64,000 nucleotides of DNA from Balanoglossus misakiensis. Its lineage: Eukaryota; Hemichordata. Where the stretch lies: NCBI GenBank assembly GCA_040954595.2, contig CM082586.2, positions 6,882,001 to 6,946,000 on the forward strand, written 5' to 3'. A program made the position numbers and the translations under genes. The notes below the pieces were generated by a model. That model was given only the letters and a program-made list of their open reading frames with translations, was not told the origin of the DNA and did not search any database. Of this stretch, positions 38,025 to 49,447 are shown piece after piece (within the stretch, counting starts at the first letter, position 1; each line of letters begins with the position of its first letter).

Positions 38025-38368
38025 ATGAAGAGTGTGATTGCGCTCCTGTCGTGTATGGTGTTCGCCACCACCATGGCAGCCAGTAAGTAAACGTTGCAGT
38101 TGCTTTATGATATACATTATTATTTTTGATATGTATTTGAGAGCCTAGTATGTATGTATGTATGTATGTATGTATGTATGTATGTATGTATGTATGTATG
38201 TATGTATGTATGTATGTATGTATGTATGTATGTATGTATGTATGTATGTATGTATGTATGTATGTATGTATGTATGTATGTATGTATGTATGTATGTATG
38301 TATGTATGTATGTATGTATGTATGTATGTATGTATGTATGTATGTATGTATGTATGTATGTATGTATG

Positions 38369-38399
<31 letters not shown>

Positions 38400-38455
38400 T
38401 ATGTATGTATGTAATATGTATGTATGTAATATGTATGTATGTATGTATGTATGTA

Positions 38456-38486
<31 letters not shown>

Positions 38487-39703
38487 TGTATGTATGTATG
38501 TATGTATGTATGTATGTATGTATGTATGTATGTATGTATGTATGTATGTATGTATGTATGTATGTATGTATGTATGTATGTACGTATGTACGTATGTACG
38601 TATGTATGTATCTATGTATGTCTCTGTATGTGCAGGCGCAGGCGCTATTGCTATTTTTTCCTCGTTTTCTGTTTACAGATTGCCCACCTGGATGGATTAA
38701 GTTCGGAACAAGCTGTTACTACAGCAGCCCATACCAAATGTACACTTTTGACGATGCACAGACAGTGTGTGAAGGAATGCGAAGTAATTTGGTGTCGGTC
38801 AATGACGCTGACGAGAACATTTTCATTAAACGTAAGACTTAGCTGTGACTATATGCGGGGATCTGTTTCACAGACCTGCACGTTCATTGACATGCTTTGT
38901 TTCCGATGTTACATGCTAAAGAATGTACAAACGTGAACCTTCCCTAAGGGAACATTAGCTGCCAACTTTTGGCTTTGTTTTCGGTACTTGTGTTCTGTGT
39001 ACAAGTATACCACGACCTCAGTCATGTAGCCCGTATCTGTTCTCTCTCTTAGAATTCACAAGGCAAGCGTACCACATTTGGATTGGTCTCGATGATAGGG
39101 CATCCGAAAACAACTGGCAGTGGCTGGACGGGTCTGAGGTAAGTTCAGAGGATATGTGACGATCGGTCAGAAATGACCATTAAACCATTCACACATAATA
39201 ATTTATGCCAGTATTTGAGTTGAACGTTTCAGAAACCTTTCAATAGTCACTGTGTGTACACCATATTACACATCCGATTCAAATCATTGCAAACACCGTG
39301 TCATTCCTGGACCTTAAAGCTTAAAGGTATACGGTCACCTATGCAAATATAGCTACAGTTACCATGGCAAATTGAGATCTAACCAATCACAGATTTTCAG
39401 TGGGTGGCACACGCGAAAGAAGAGCGCCACCATATGTTCTTTAGAACTCTCAAATACGCCATTTCAGCCATATATGGGCGTATGTAAATTGGAGGTGACT
39501 GTATACCTTTAATACATGTATGTTGTACCCTTCTTGTCCAGTTGACGTACACGAACTGGAATCCCGGTGAGCCAAACAACGCTGGTAACCTTGAGCACTG
39601 CGCTCACATGTATCTGGGCTTAGACGGAAGATGGAACGATTTCCCTTGTAGCATTCGCATGGGATTTGTCTGCGAAAGGAAGGTGTTCGACAGAACTGAA
39701 TAA
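38025..39703 (+). CDS. secreted C-type lectin, 4 exons
   Basis: Small secreted carbohydrate-binding protein, predicted 152 aa. Exons: 38025-38082, 38679-38831, 39053-39138, 39542-39703; total 459 nt. Exon 1 encodes a hydrophobic signal peptide ([10 protein letters not shown]...) ending near Ala-Ala. The rest is one C-type lectin domain: start [20 protein letters not shown] in exon 3, then the Ca-site motif EPN (in [11 protein letters not shown]), WND, and final cysteines in [16 protein letters not shown] in this family usually goes with mannose/GlcNAc-type binding. There is no transmembrane segment, so it is probably a soluble lectin, perhaps in mucosal or humoral defence (inference). Intron 1 is filled by a TATG microsatellite, and the frame is open through it into exon 2, but splice sites and the signal peptide favour the spliced form. 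A CTAG acceptor-like site lies 17 nt before the ATG, so a 5' UTR intron is possible. Confidence 0.9.
38148..38630. repeat. (GTAT)n microsatellite filling lectin intron 1
   Basis: About 480 bp of GTAT repeats. The first 250 bp are uninterrupted, the middle has a few TAATATG interruptions, and the last part has TACG and TATC variants. It begins 65 bp after the exon 1 donor and ends about 48 bp before the exon 2 acceptor. Confidence 0.97.
39321..39512. mobile_element. inverted-repeat MITE in lectin intron 3, TTAA-flanked
   Basis: Ends AGGTATACGGTCACCT and AGGTGACTGTATACCT are inverted repeats flanked by TTAA on each side, which suggests a piggyBac-type target site. A diverged copy is at 40804-40990 (shared ACAGTTACCATGG, AACCAATCA-like and GCGCCACCA blocks). 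It ends only about 30 nt before the exon 4 acceptor. Confidence 0.7.
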
Positions 39704-39898
39704 AGGTAGGTCACGTGAGAGTAGCCGCACAAGAAACGTTCGTTCCTCCTTTAACAAGTGCCCTAGACAAATGCTCCAAGTCTAAGGGCTTCGTTATTTC
39801 GTAATATATAAATTTCAAAAAATTGTTCCGAGTCTCCCTATGTAGCGTGTGTGGAGTAAAAGACAGCGAGTTCAGTGTCTAGGAAATGCGTAGGCTTG

Positions 39899-39938
39899 GT
39901 CGACGCATGGAGGTACTAGGGAGTACCTCCATGGTCGA
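39899..39938. repeat. short hairpin downstream of the lectin
   Basis: GTCGACGCATGGAGGTACT pairs with AGTACCTCCATGGTCGAC, with one base missing in the right arm. Role unknown. Confidence 0.6.
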
Positions 39939-40803
39939 CGCTACCCGAAACCATGAGCTCAGTCCCAAATTCGAAACTCACCTCACTACCAGAAACACGC
40001 TCAAGGCAAACATGCACACAAAAAGTATTGAGATTATTTATAAAGACAAAAAATCACCGCAAACACACACACAGTATTGAGATTCCAAAAATCACCAAGC
40101 GACTAGTGGGCTAGTCTACAAGTGCCCTCGAAATAGCTTTATCGATATAATGTAATAAAACTAAAATGGCCGTGACAAAAATTCATTTCCGGAGCAGAAG
40201 ACGGCAAAGGGGTAACATAATCATGGAAATGGGCAACAGTATGCCATTTAGCAACGGTGGTACATCCCTAAATGTATGCATGTCACACGATTAAACCTGG
40301 ACATAACATTTTACCTCCATCCGGTCTTTCAGATCCTTGATGCAGAGACCCTGAGCACGAACACGATGTGGAAAAGAAAATTACTCGTTACATTTGCACC
40401 AGTTTTTCTCGGAGAACAATTCTTGACATTTAACCCACGTCACGCCTGTTAGCATTATTTTTTTCATATATTTCACTTCTTGGAATGTTATTTCATGTTA
40501 CGTTATATTCTTATTATTATCTTTATTATATGCTATTATAATTTCAACTGCCGATATGCATGTTAATGAAGAATGTCAAATAACTTGAGCTTATTTAAAT
40601 AGTGTAGTTCATCGAAGTCACCGTTCACTTGGCTGTGAATTATGTTCATTTTCTTGTCCGCATCTGTAAGTTAGGAGTTCGTGCAAATGACAAATAAAAA
40701 TGCTCCAATGAAACACACTTAGTGTCAGGTTTAGTTTTTTTGCTAAAATTGCCGAAGCTGGTTCTTGCCAAATATTTCAGCCTTGCTTTGTCACTAGTTA
40801 AGA

Positions 40804-40990
40804 GCTTACAGTCGCGCGTGCAAATTTATGCACAGTTACCATGGAAAGAGGCGGTGCAGCCAATCGCAGGTTTCCACCCAGAAGGCCACGGGAAGAGTGC
40901 GCCACCACACGGTTATAGTAGAAGACTGAGACACGCCCCTCTAACCATACATGGACATGTGTAATTTAGGAGTGAATGTCCACTTCAACT
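40804..40990. mobile_element. diverged copy of the lectin-intron MITE
   Basis: Collinear with 39321-39512: ACAGTTACCATGG, then CCAATC-CAG-TTT, then GTGCGCCACCA, then a closing GGAGTGA-TGTCCACT. End repeats are decayed, so it is an older copy. Confidence 0.5.
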
Positions 40991-42285
40991 TGAGTAATCT
41001 CCCTGGAGAGGCTTCATCCAGCCCTCACAGAAAACATACAGACAAGCGCAACTGCGCTCCTTGGACCGTTCACTTTTCACCCACTACACACACTTTCTGG
41101 TCGACCATATCCCATCAGACCTTGCGACACAAGAGAATCATTGCCAGGCAAAGCACTGCGACATACGTACAACTCGTCGAATTTCGGCAAATTATATTAA
41201 AACACAGTCATAGCGCGTCAACGAAGAAAGAACAACTCCAACCACGATAACCTCATCCTGGCCATAAAACAACAAGCGTGAAAATACCTGAGCGACATTA
41301 CTGCATGGTCACTGACAATTCACGACTTCAAAATCTACCAAAACAATCAGCAATCTCGATCTTGATGGCCTCCCATAGAGAGATGTGGTTGTGTACAATG
41401 GCGATATGAAAACTCACACCAACAGAGCTATTTTAATATGTGTGAGGTCATATTGATTGTTAACAAGGTCAGGTGATGTCAACCTATCGCAGCCTTGGAA
41501 ACAAGAATGGTAAACATGGAGTTCGTGATATTTTCCCGCCATCATACAAGGCAACTTTATTTATATGACCATCTATAATAGAGAGGAGTTTAAATCACTT
41601 GCTAAAATACTGTACTGTATTTGGGAACAAAATTTTAAAAATTGTTTTAACAAAAAAGTATAAACGCACGATGAGCTACAACCGACTGAGGGCATATTTA
41701 TCAACGAGTTCGTTACAGATAGCGACCGATACTGAGATGCAGAAGTAGGCATGTAAATAAGCTCGCGAAAATTGTCCGTCCCAGAGATAATATTTGTATA
41801 TCTGTGTGGCGTCATTCGTTCAAGCTTCTAAGGGAGTCTTTGTTCGCATTACGGCCCAGTACAGCTTTTCAGAAACGCCACAAGTTCTAATTCCATTGCA
41901 TTGTGGGTAACAGATACAGGAACGCCTTAAAACAGCCACGTGTCCTAATCTACTGTCTTCTTAATGAACCATCCTGGTATTTCAGTTTCCCAATACTTCG
42001 TCTGACTGTACACACGTCATACAGCAAACCTCGGTTCTTCACAGGGAATAAGACCAAGTCTTGGTCTCATATGCGAAAGACATGGTATAAATTGAGATAT
42101 CCAGACATGATGTCTGCCATGCGTCGATGAAATTTCCGTCACTGCAGATACGATCAGACTATTAAACTCGGAGTACTGAAGTCATCCCTGTTCTGGACTT
42201 GCCTTGTGATGCTTGGTGATAGATGGGAGCATGAGATAGATTCGGGTACGGGGTAACTATACGTGTAACGAGAACTCGCTCATCT

Positions 42286-42621
42286 TTACTGTCGTCCCAT
42301 CGATTGCGACGGCGGCCCCGGGCTCTCCCTCAACTCCTGGCCTTCCTGTATCAGAGAACAGCACGGGCAGAAACAGTGGTAGACCATATCGCCCACCGGC
42401 GTCCCTACAATGTCCCGCTCGTCTCGAATCATAGTGCGCACTTTGCCCTGGCAGATCATGTACGCTATGGGCAGAAAGAACAGCAGGCAGTGGAGGGGGA
42501 ACGGTTTACCGACGGCCCTGGCGTTCCGCCCCGCCGTTATACACGGCAAGAAGAAGGTAAAAACACACAGACCCACGTCGCCGAAGCATCCGAAGAGACC
42601 GTAACTCCACAGCTTAGGCAT
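42286..42621 (-). CDS. PLAC8-family protein A, uninterrupted coding region
   Basis: Predicted 111-aa cysteine-rich PLAC8 (cornifelin/FCR) family protein. Order of motifs: W-x-YGLFGCFGD, a hydrophobic stretch FTFFLPCITAGRNA, a second hydrophobic stretch with YMICQGKVR, the CFCPCC cluster followed by SLIQEGQEL, and a Pro-rich end. The whole coding region is one exon. The ATG at 42621 is chosen because the frame further upstream has no ATG and the near-identical gene at 61355 starts at the same MPK. Family members act at membranes or in small regulatory roles, with metal resistance and cell-size control known in plants and fungi; the role here is unknown. Its best match in the window is gene A' at 61355, 19 kb away on the other strand. 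Confidence 0.88.
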   Translation of the reverse strand: MPKLWSYGLFGCFGDVGLCVFTFFLPCITAGRNARAVGKPFPLHCLLFFLPIAYMICQGKVRTMIRDERDIVGTPVGDMVYHCFCPCCSLIQEGQELRESPGPPSQSMGRQ

Positions 42622-43827
42622 TGTTTTCAGTTTTCTCCGATCCGTTGCGGGTATGGACAAGTGAACGAAGGCTGAGATGACACACACTCTTGCTGTACCG
42701 AGCTGGACAAATATGAGAAGTTTGGGAGAATGCGCAAGACTGACTACAAGCCGTCGTTGAGAGACACACCCATAGCACTAGTAAAATTTTAATGGTGTCA
42801 TCTAGATCAATATTAATGATTAAATACGGTACAGGATTACTGTATAACTACACTTTAAACAAAACTCGGCAACAGACAAGGTTAGAATTCAAACTTTCAG
42901 TGTCACGTGTTTCTGTAAATGGCCACCAACGTTTCATTGAGTGACATCTAGTCATTTTATCAAGTCGTTTTACTATTCCTTTACACTTTCACTTTATACA
43001 ATGTGAATCAAGAACCAGCTGTAGAGATAACTTCGACACCATAAAAACTAAGAAAATATCCAAGAACAAAAACAACTAAAACAGGTCTTGAGCACCACAA
43101 GAATTTCAAAAATACACGAGACACGAGTCTATCCCAGCATGCATTTCCTTTCCTGACATAATCAGACCACGGTGAAATTAAGGCATAGCAGCGCGAACCA
43201 AAGAAATGACAGTATCATAATTAATGTTTAATATTTAACAGAATGGAAAGTCATTTACTATCACAGAGCACCAAAAAGAGCATTTTCTACGTAAACATGA
43301 GGTTAACATTTCGTGTGTAACTCCCTACATGCAGGTTTCCGAAACGAAATGAAAGTAAAAGTGGAATTTTACGGAGTAAAACCTTTGGTCCAAAAAGAGA
43401 AAGTTTTACTAAAATCGCAATACATGTAAATAACCTCGATGCAATTGATAATGATTTGTCGGTACCTAGGCTTAATGGTGTGATCGAACTATTAAAACAT
43501 GCATGTACATGCCAGCGAACAGAGTTGGGATCAAAGTTCATAGGTCAATTAATCCGGTCCTGAGATCAGCAGCTCGCCTACAATCACGATGTGTACTGCC
43601 ATATATTGAACAAGAAACACAAATCTAGCATGCATTGTGGCGTCGATAAAGACGTGATCGACTTTGCACACAAGATGATGCCGTTGAAACCATTGTCTCT
43701 GTATCCAAAACTCGGACGGTGCGATGATTGTCAATGTAACTGAGAGCAAAGTCGCCAGTAAATCACAACTCGAGTCTAAATCCGACGTGTGACCTCTATC
43801 CCTCCAGTCGCATGCGAGTCTCAAAAC
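42622..43827. other. intergenic between PLAC8 A and B
   Basis: An ATTAATGATTAAA 13-mer (42812-42824) resembles an HNF1 site 191 nt upstream of PLAC8 A, without a clear TATA box beside it. Otherwise nothing recognised. Confidence 0.4.
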
Positions 43828-44160
43828 TCAACTCCGCGCCACAGACTGCACGACGGGCCCCGGGAACTCCATCAGTTCCCGCGCCTCCTGAATCAGCGAG
43901 CAGCACGGACAGAAACAGTGGGCGACCATGTCGCCCGCGGGCGTCCCGACAATGTCTCTCTCCTCTCTGATCAGCGTTCGCACTCTACCCTGGCAGATCA
44001 TGTACGCCACGGGCACGAACAAGAGGAGGCAGTGGAGAACGAACGGCTTGCCCATCGCCTCGGCGTTCCGCCCCGCTGTAACGCACGGCAAAAAGTAGGT
44101 GAAGACGCACAGACCGATGTCTCCGAAGCACCCGCAAATGCCATAACTCCAGGGCTTCAT
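43828..44160 (-). CDS. PLAC8-family protein B, uninterrupted coding region
   Basis: Predicted 110-aa PLAC8 protein starting MKPWSYGICGCFGD and carrying FTYFLPCVTAGRNAEAMGK, YMICQGRVR and CFCPCCSLIQEAREL. It is closest to A and A' in its central part. The ATG is at 44160: the preceding in-frame triplets are TTG, not ATG. A TATATATA run lies only 26 nt upstream of this ATG (44186-44193). If that is a TATA box, the leader would be nearly absent, so its role is doubtful. Single exon, same strand as A and C. Confidence 0.88.
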   Translation of the reverse strand: MKPWSYGICGCFGDIGLCVFTYFLPCVTAGRNAEAMGKPFVLHCLLLFVPVAYMICQGRVRTLIREERDIVGTPAGDMVAHCFCPCCSLIQEARELMEFPGPVVQSVARS

Positions 44161-46509
44161 GTTCAAGTTCAAGTTCCTGAGTGTGTATATATAGGTTCAC
44201 CAGCAAACCCGCCGTGTGTATAGCCAGCTACAGTCAAAAACCCGCCGGACCGCAGTCTGTATAACACTACCACTGTTCAGACGCGAGCGCTTAGTTCCTC
44301 GCGAGGCGACTTCTGAGCCGAGAGCTCTTGATCTGAACCATGCCCGAACAGGTCGATGTACCAGGTGCTATTAAGTTTATCGTTATCGCAGAGAAGTTTT
44401 GCGTCGTTGCGAAACACCTGGGATACACAGATAATACGCACTCGCAACATATCTTATGTAATAAAAGCGTGATCGCATTGCCTAATGATCCTCTAAACAC
44501 AGATAACCACAGGTGGTGTTGTGGTGTTGCAAATACGCATGTATGGCCCAGGATATCAGATTTGAAAATATAAAACGTTGTTATCATATTCCATAGCCTT
44601 ATAAGAACTAGGAGAAAATACTGTTGCGTTAATCAAGCGCCAGGGTTATGGCGCAACAGGTGTTCAAAAGACACCCCCAGTACAACAACTAAATTGAAAG
44701 TAAAATGTCTAGAGTTACTGGTCTGTGAAAAAACATCTGAAAATGGTATATGACTTACCCTTAAACTTGCAAGTGCAACACGTCGACAACATGTAGAACA
44801 CCGCATGGCTGTCCATTTCTGTTAGATTACTTTACAAAACTTCTGTACGAATTGGCATCAGTCTTGCACAGCATTGCCATTGCATATCCCTCACAAGAAT
44901 TGAAATGAAAGCTCCGGGTCTTCTTTTGTATGTTGTAAAGCACAGTAGGGCCTATCTGTGCGTTATCTGCACAGCACAGCGAATGTCGTTTCGTCGCGAT
45001 GTGTCCGATGGAAACGGACGGAATATGATGGCCGTCCATTGTCCATCCCCTCGCCAGTTTCTCAATTCTGAATTGGAAGCCGTTGATATTTTTCCATGAG
45101 CGGAATCACGCACTTGCGTACAACTGCAATCTTCGCCGTGACCTCTGGTGACCTCGGCCTGCATGCACGCTTGAAATATCTGCAAGTGTCGTTCCTCCAC
45201 GTGTAGAAATCCCGTAATGGTCGCACGAACACAAAATTAACTACCTTTTCCCAACCGTACTGGTGTGGTCGACTTAACATCATCAACTCTGTACTTTGGC
45301 AAAGGCTAAAATTTCCAAAAACCTGACTCGAATTGCGATGACAACTCGGCGACGAACTTGCAGTGACATTTCGCCTGTCGTGTTGTCTGCCGGAACTTAC
45401 GTCACATACCCTATGAAGTAAAAACTATGAATCCTGGGAAACCGGGAAAAATATTACAGAACACCTGCTCCACCAGAGACGGTGAACAATATAATTTACC
45501 TGGTGAATCTATAGCATGACAGGTGCAGGTTATAGTCATCATATATCCCTTGTGAGCCGTTAACTGGCGCCCTCATGATGCTTGCCGGCACGTACTGTCG
45601 TTTTAAGCAAAACTGTCTCAGACTTGAAATTCAAAATGGTTGCCAATATCTATGTTAATTCTGTGGAGATTTTTTTGTAAAAGGAAGCTTTATACCAACT
45701 GCAGCAGAGTTCAATTCACTGAAACGCTGACACACAGTTTGTTCATCATGACATGGTTTTATTCTCTGGTCAAAAATGCACAGTTCAATTTTTTTTCAAT
45801 TATAAGCAAACGCGGGAAAAACACAACTTTTCTTTGAGGCGACATTACTAAATCTGATATGCAATTGATACATTTGTATGTAGGCTAACAAGTGAAGCGT
45901 CAAGTCCACGTTGTAGTGAAAATTGAAAATACTGCATTTCCTCGTTCTTCCCAGTATCTTCTTTGCAGTTCCCGTTACAAGGCCAGGGCAGTCGATGTTT
46001 TAAACACGCAAGGCAGGTGTCATTCGCCAAGGACTCGGTCAAACACGTCGTAGCAAAGAAATTCAATGCAAGGTTACCAATCACCAGAGTCGATTTCAAA
46101 CTTTGCGTTTGTGACCGATCTGACGCCATAAAAACGTTGAGATAATGTACACGGATATCATCATTCAGCAAAAAAGAGGAAATGTCTTGTGGGTCATAGT
46201 GTAAAAGTATATCATGCAGTTACTTCCTTCTGAGCTTTGACAGAGTGTCACTGTAGGACGCGCATAAATCATAAACTTGCTCACGGTTGCATGCTGGATC
46301 AGACTGCCTTTTTTCAGAATCCGGGTTTGTACGGACGGAAACAATATTAATTCAATATTTCTCCAAGTAAAAAGTAAGCACGGTTTGATCGTGGATTTCT
46401 GCGATTGAGAAAAGCGTTAATTATTCAAGTTCGTACCGATTGTTCCATCGAGGCACAGACAAAGAGAAGATATTTTTCTTTGTCTGTGGTTTGGGTTTTC
46501 AGTTTCGTT
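44161..46509. other. intergenic between PLAC8 B and C
   Basis: TATATATA at 44186-44193 close to the PLAC8 B start. Short open frames (44340-44573 plus, 45848-46171 minus) have no recognisable features. No repeat family seen. Confidence 0.45.
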
Positions 46510-46851
46510 TTATTGCCTCACCATGGCCATCCCTCCCGGCCGACCAGCGGGCATATTCTTGATTTCCAGCGCTTCTTGACACAAGGCACAGGTGCAGCAA
46601 AATATATGAGTGCAGATATCGCCCAGCTGGGAGCCTTCAATATTCTGCATCTCGCGTATCTCGGTTCGCACAATCCCCTGACAGATCCAGTTGGCCGGGG
46701 AACAGAAATACAGCGCGCCGTGGCCGACACAGGACCGACCGACCGCCTCGGCGTTTTGTCCCGCCGTGACACAGGGCAAGAAGTACGTGGTGACGCACAG
46801 GCCGACGTCTTCAAAGCAGCCAAATAGTCCAAACTGCCAAGTACCGGACAT
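46510..46851 (-). CDS. PLAC8-family protein C, uninterrupted coding region, altered cysteine cluster
   Basis: Predicted 113-aa PLAC8 protein beginning MSGTWQFGLFGCFED. It keeps the TYFLPCVTAG stretch, but the usual CFCPCC cluster reads FCCTCALCQEALEI: the Pro is gone and the later Arg of the QxxRE stretch is replaced. Pairs with gene C' at 57371, which also starts MSGTWQ and ends MVRQ. Upstream on the minus strand are an HNF1-like 13-mer (46970-46982) and a TATAAGG box (46951-46957), about 100 nt before the ATG. Single exon. Membrane-associated role expected from the family; function unknown. Confidence 0.87.
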   Translation of the reverse strand: MSGTWQFGLFGCFEDVGLCVTTYFLPCVTAGQNAEAVGRSCVGHGALYFCSPANWICQGIVRTEIREMQNIEGSQLGDICTHIFCCTCALCQEALEIKNMPAGRPGGMAMVRQ

Positions 46852-46950
46852 GATTTCTGGTAGTCGTCCCTCTCAAATGAAGATGTCAAGTTTAAGCTCT
46901 GAAAACTCAGAAGTGAAACAGCTGAACTGGGTTCTGCGTTAGTTGTACCT

Positions 46951-46982
46951 CCTTATAGCGTCTTTTAGGGTTAATCGTTAAC
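46951..46982 (-). promoter_or_regulatory. PLAC8 C promoter: HNF1-like site plus TATA box
   Basis: Minus strand: GTTAACGATTAAC (46982-46970) matches the HNF1 consensus GTTAATNATTAAC except at one central base. TATAAGG (46957-46951) follows 12 nt downstream. The ATG is about 100 nt further. The same order is seen at PLAC8 C'. Binding is inference. Confidence 0.55.
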
Positions 46983-47481
46983 AATTTATGTTTTGCGCGG
47001 GATCACGATTGGCTGTTTTTATTTTGGCGCAAAACTGACAACATAAACCCATAAATTCATAAGAAATTAAACACGTTCCAGATGACCCATGGCCTACTGG
47101 TACGGATCTCAAAACGAAAGTCGCACCGTTTTGCCCACACATTTTTAATAGCGAATCTTGAGAAGTCAGTAATGAAACGGTCCATGAAACAACATTTCCC
47201 CCATTAACACAAACATAGAGAAAAGATAATGATAAGACGGAAAAGGGATATGCACAAAGTTAAAATACACTTAGAATGGCCGTCGTATGAAAGACACGTG
47301 CTGTCTACACGTGCATACTACACAATATTTTAGAACCCCTACTGCCAAGTAGGACAAAAACATAGGGCCTATATAAAAATCAGGAAAATGAAAATATTCT
47401 AAATGTTGAGTAGACCACTACCATATGCAGACTATATCCGACAGGCGCCATATTTCGCATTTGTTTATGAAAAAACATATA

Positions 47482-47670
47482 CTGTAAAACACTTTATATT
47501 CGCGAAATACGCGAGAGCCAAAACAGCTTGAAAATAAAAAAGTCGCGTAATTTTTTTAAGATAACGATGCAGTGAATGAAATAAGAGAGCGCAAAAATTA
47601 ATATTCGCGAAACAGTGGCCTCTCTCGATATCGTGAAAATTTTAACTCGCGAAAATAAAGTGTTTTACAG
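47482..47670 (+). mobile_element. MITE family 1, copy 3
   Basis: 189-bp copy, same orientation as copy 1, ends CTGTAAAACACTTTAT and complement between TA dinucleotides. Lies downstream of UQCC2. Confidence 0.75.
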
Positions 47671-48232
47671 TATATCAAGTGTAATAATTCATACTACTCA
47701 GATGTCAAAGGTCATCATACTCCTAAGGTGATACAGGCATTTCTGTTGAAAGTTTCTGCAATATACTGATAGACCAATAAATCATTCGTATTCAGTATAT
47801 TCTCAAAAACACTTCAGAGTTATTGGGTCAAAAGATTAGATCTGTTGTCAGCATTTATCAATTTAAGTAAAGTCTTGGGTTTTTGCTCCTTTACTTCCAC
47901 CTGCCCGATTCATAACCCGGACACAAGAAATTCGTTGTCAGATACGAAATTTATTGCAAAATAAGAGAAAATGCTAGTTTCTGCATGTCACAGTTCTGAC
48001 AAACTTGGTTCACGTCTGTAAATAAATAAATACAAAAAAAGTCTTTGCAGCATCTTGTCAGTATTTCATGAAATCATCAAATGAAGATTTAATCTGCTGG
48101 TGCCAATTTACTACTAGGATTGGCGACCTACCACAGTTGATAGGGATTTCAAAATTAACAATTTCATGGCCTTCTGGAAAAATATCTTAAAATTCAACAC
48201 CATTTTAAAAACATTTTCGTTTCAAGCCAACG

Positions 48233-49447
48233 TCAACTTTCATCTGGAGTTTTCTTAAAAACAGCATTCTTTAGTTTGCTAAAGGTTCCTTTGTTCATGT
48301 CTTCTAATTCTTGCATACTATCTGCAATGTATATAAACAAAATAAAAACATATTATATTGCCTCGAAATACATTTATGTGTGTAGTTATGGAACTCACTT
48401 TTCCAACAGTGATATTAGCAGCCGGGTGCTGACTGGGCGCTTTCCGGCTCTTTTCCGGGCTCTTCCTGGAGCCAAATTTTGAATGGGAATGGATTGAATC
48501 CAATATTGAGAAAATTGAATCATACCTGTAGCAACCATTAATTTACATTCTTCAAGTGTACGTTCTGTGGCTGTTGAATCATAAAGTCTGGGATACTGTG
48601 AAGAAATGACGTCAGTCAGTTTGGTTAGCATTTCTCAGTTGACAATTGCAAGCTTGCATGTCTCTCTTGTTTCGAGACTGTTTAACCAAAATCTACCCCA
48701 TGACCAACAAAAGTATATGTCCAAGGATTCACATTACCCATGTCCCAAAACAATACGCAAAACCACCCATGGACTTAATACATTGATTGTATGAAAATAA
48801 TTTTCAATTTCTGACAACAGAAGCTTTCAATTGTTACATCCACAACTCCAATTCTCTGAACAGTCCAAGTTGATGGTTCATATGGACTTTGCATTTTTTT
48901 ACACACTCTGAACTCTTACCTTATTTTTGAAGTAGTCTGTGTTGATCTTCTGTAAGTTGTCATAGATTCTGTCACATTCTTTTTCATCTGCTATCTACAC
49001 ACCGAAGAAAGACGCATTGCTGTGTATAGAATGCTTATGACCGCTAATATGCATCTTAATACTCATAAAATTCCATATAATAGGACACATTCTCGGCAAC
49101 TCTTACGAATTATACGTTACATCACGATTACCGCGGGCTTCGGCGACCATTACAGTTGACCTTGGACGATACGTAACAGCTGTAATTTACATATAGCTGA
49201 GGAGTCAGGTCATGTCAACTTTTGAGGTCAACTAACGACCTACATAACATACGCATGCATCGACGACAAACGAGTTCACATTTCCAGGCTTGTAATGATA
49301 ACTAACCTGGGTATTATCGCCGTGCTTGAAGGCCAGGGCGACCCTCTCTCGTATATACGCTGCTAAGTCGCGACCGCGTTTGGTTTCGTCCAACGGCCAC
49401 TCTTGACACAGACGGAGAAACTTGCGATACCGACTCGCCGCTGCCAT
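48233..49447 (-). CDS. UQCC2: ubiquinol-cytochrome c reductase complex assembly factor 2, 4 exons
   Basis: Mitochondrial assembly factor of respiratory complex III; with UQCC1 it supports cytochrome b synthesis and stability. Exons: 49447-49307, 48994-48920, 48595-48526, 48321-48233; total 375 nt, 124 aa, close to the about 126 aa of the vertebrate protein. The N-terminus is recognisable: [24 protein letters not shown], then [14 protein letters not shown]. The later exons keep ECDRIY and the closing segment [15 protein letters not shown], and end in a Lys-rich tail. The start is the ATG at 49447 (M-A-A-A-S-R-Y). A single-copy housekeeping gene sitting inside the PLAC8/CRAL-TRIO block. A possible AATAAA (minus strand) is at 47950-47955. 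Confidence 0.93.

Larger units (their letters stand above)
39704..42285. other. intergenic, lectin 3' region to PLAC8 A
   Basis: Contains a short hairpin (39899-39938), a diverged MITE copy (about 40804-40990) and an AATAAA at 40692 that could end the lectin transcript. No gene recognised. Confidence 0.5.
46852..48232. other. intergenic between PLAC8 C and UQCC2
   Basis: Contains the PLAC8 C promoter module (46951-46982), a MITE copy (47482-47670) and a possible UQCC2 poly(A) signal at 47950-47955 (minus strand). Confidence 0.5.

Noticed and set aside
38150-38842. Long open frame with Met-Tyr-Val-Cys repeats running into the lectin domain
   Set aside because: It is the stop-free GTAT microsatellite of intron 1; the signal-peptide exon and splice sites explain the gene better.
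44186-44193. TATATATA as the PLAC8 B core promoter
   Set aside because: Only 26 nt from the ATG, leaving almost no leader; may be chance AT-rich sequence.
44340-44573. Open frame with a good ACCATGC start context, divergent from PLAC8 B
   Set aside because: No family features and no continuation exon found; kept as intergenic.
45848-46171. 107-aa minus-strand open frame with several cysteines
   Set aside because: No recognisable family, no promoter or exon partners found; cysteine spacing fits nothing known to me.
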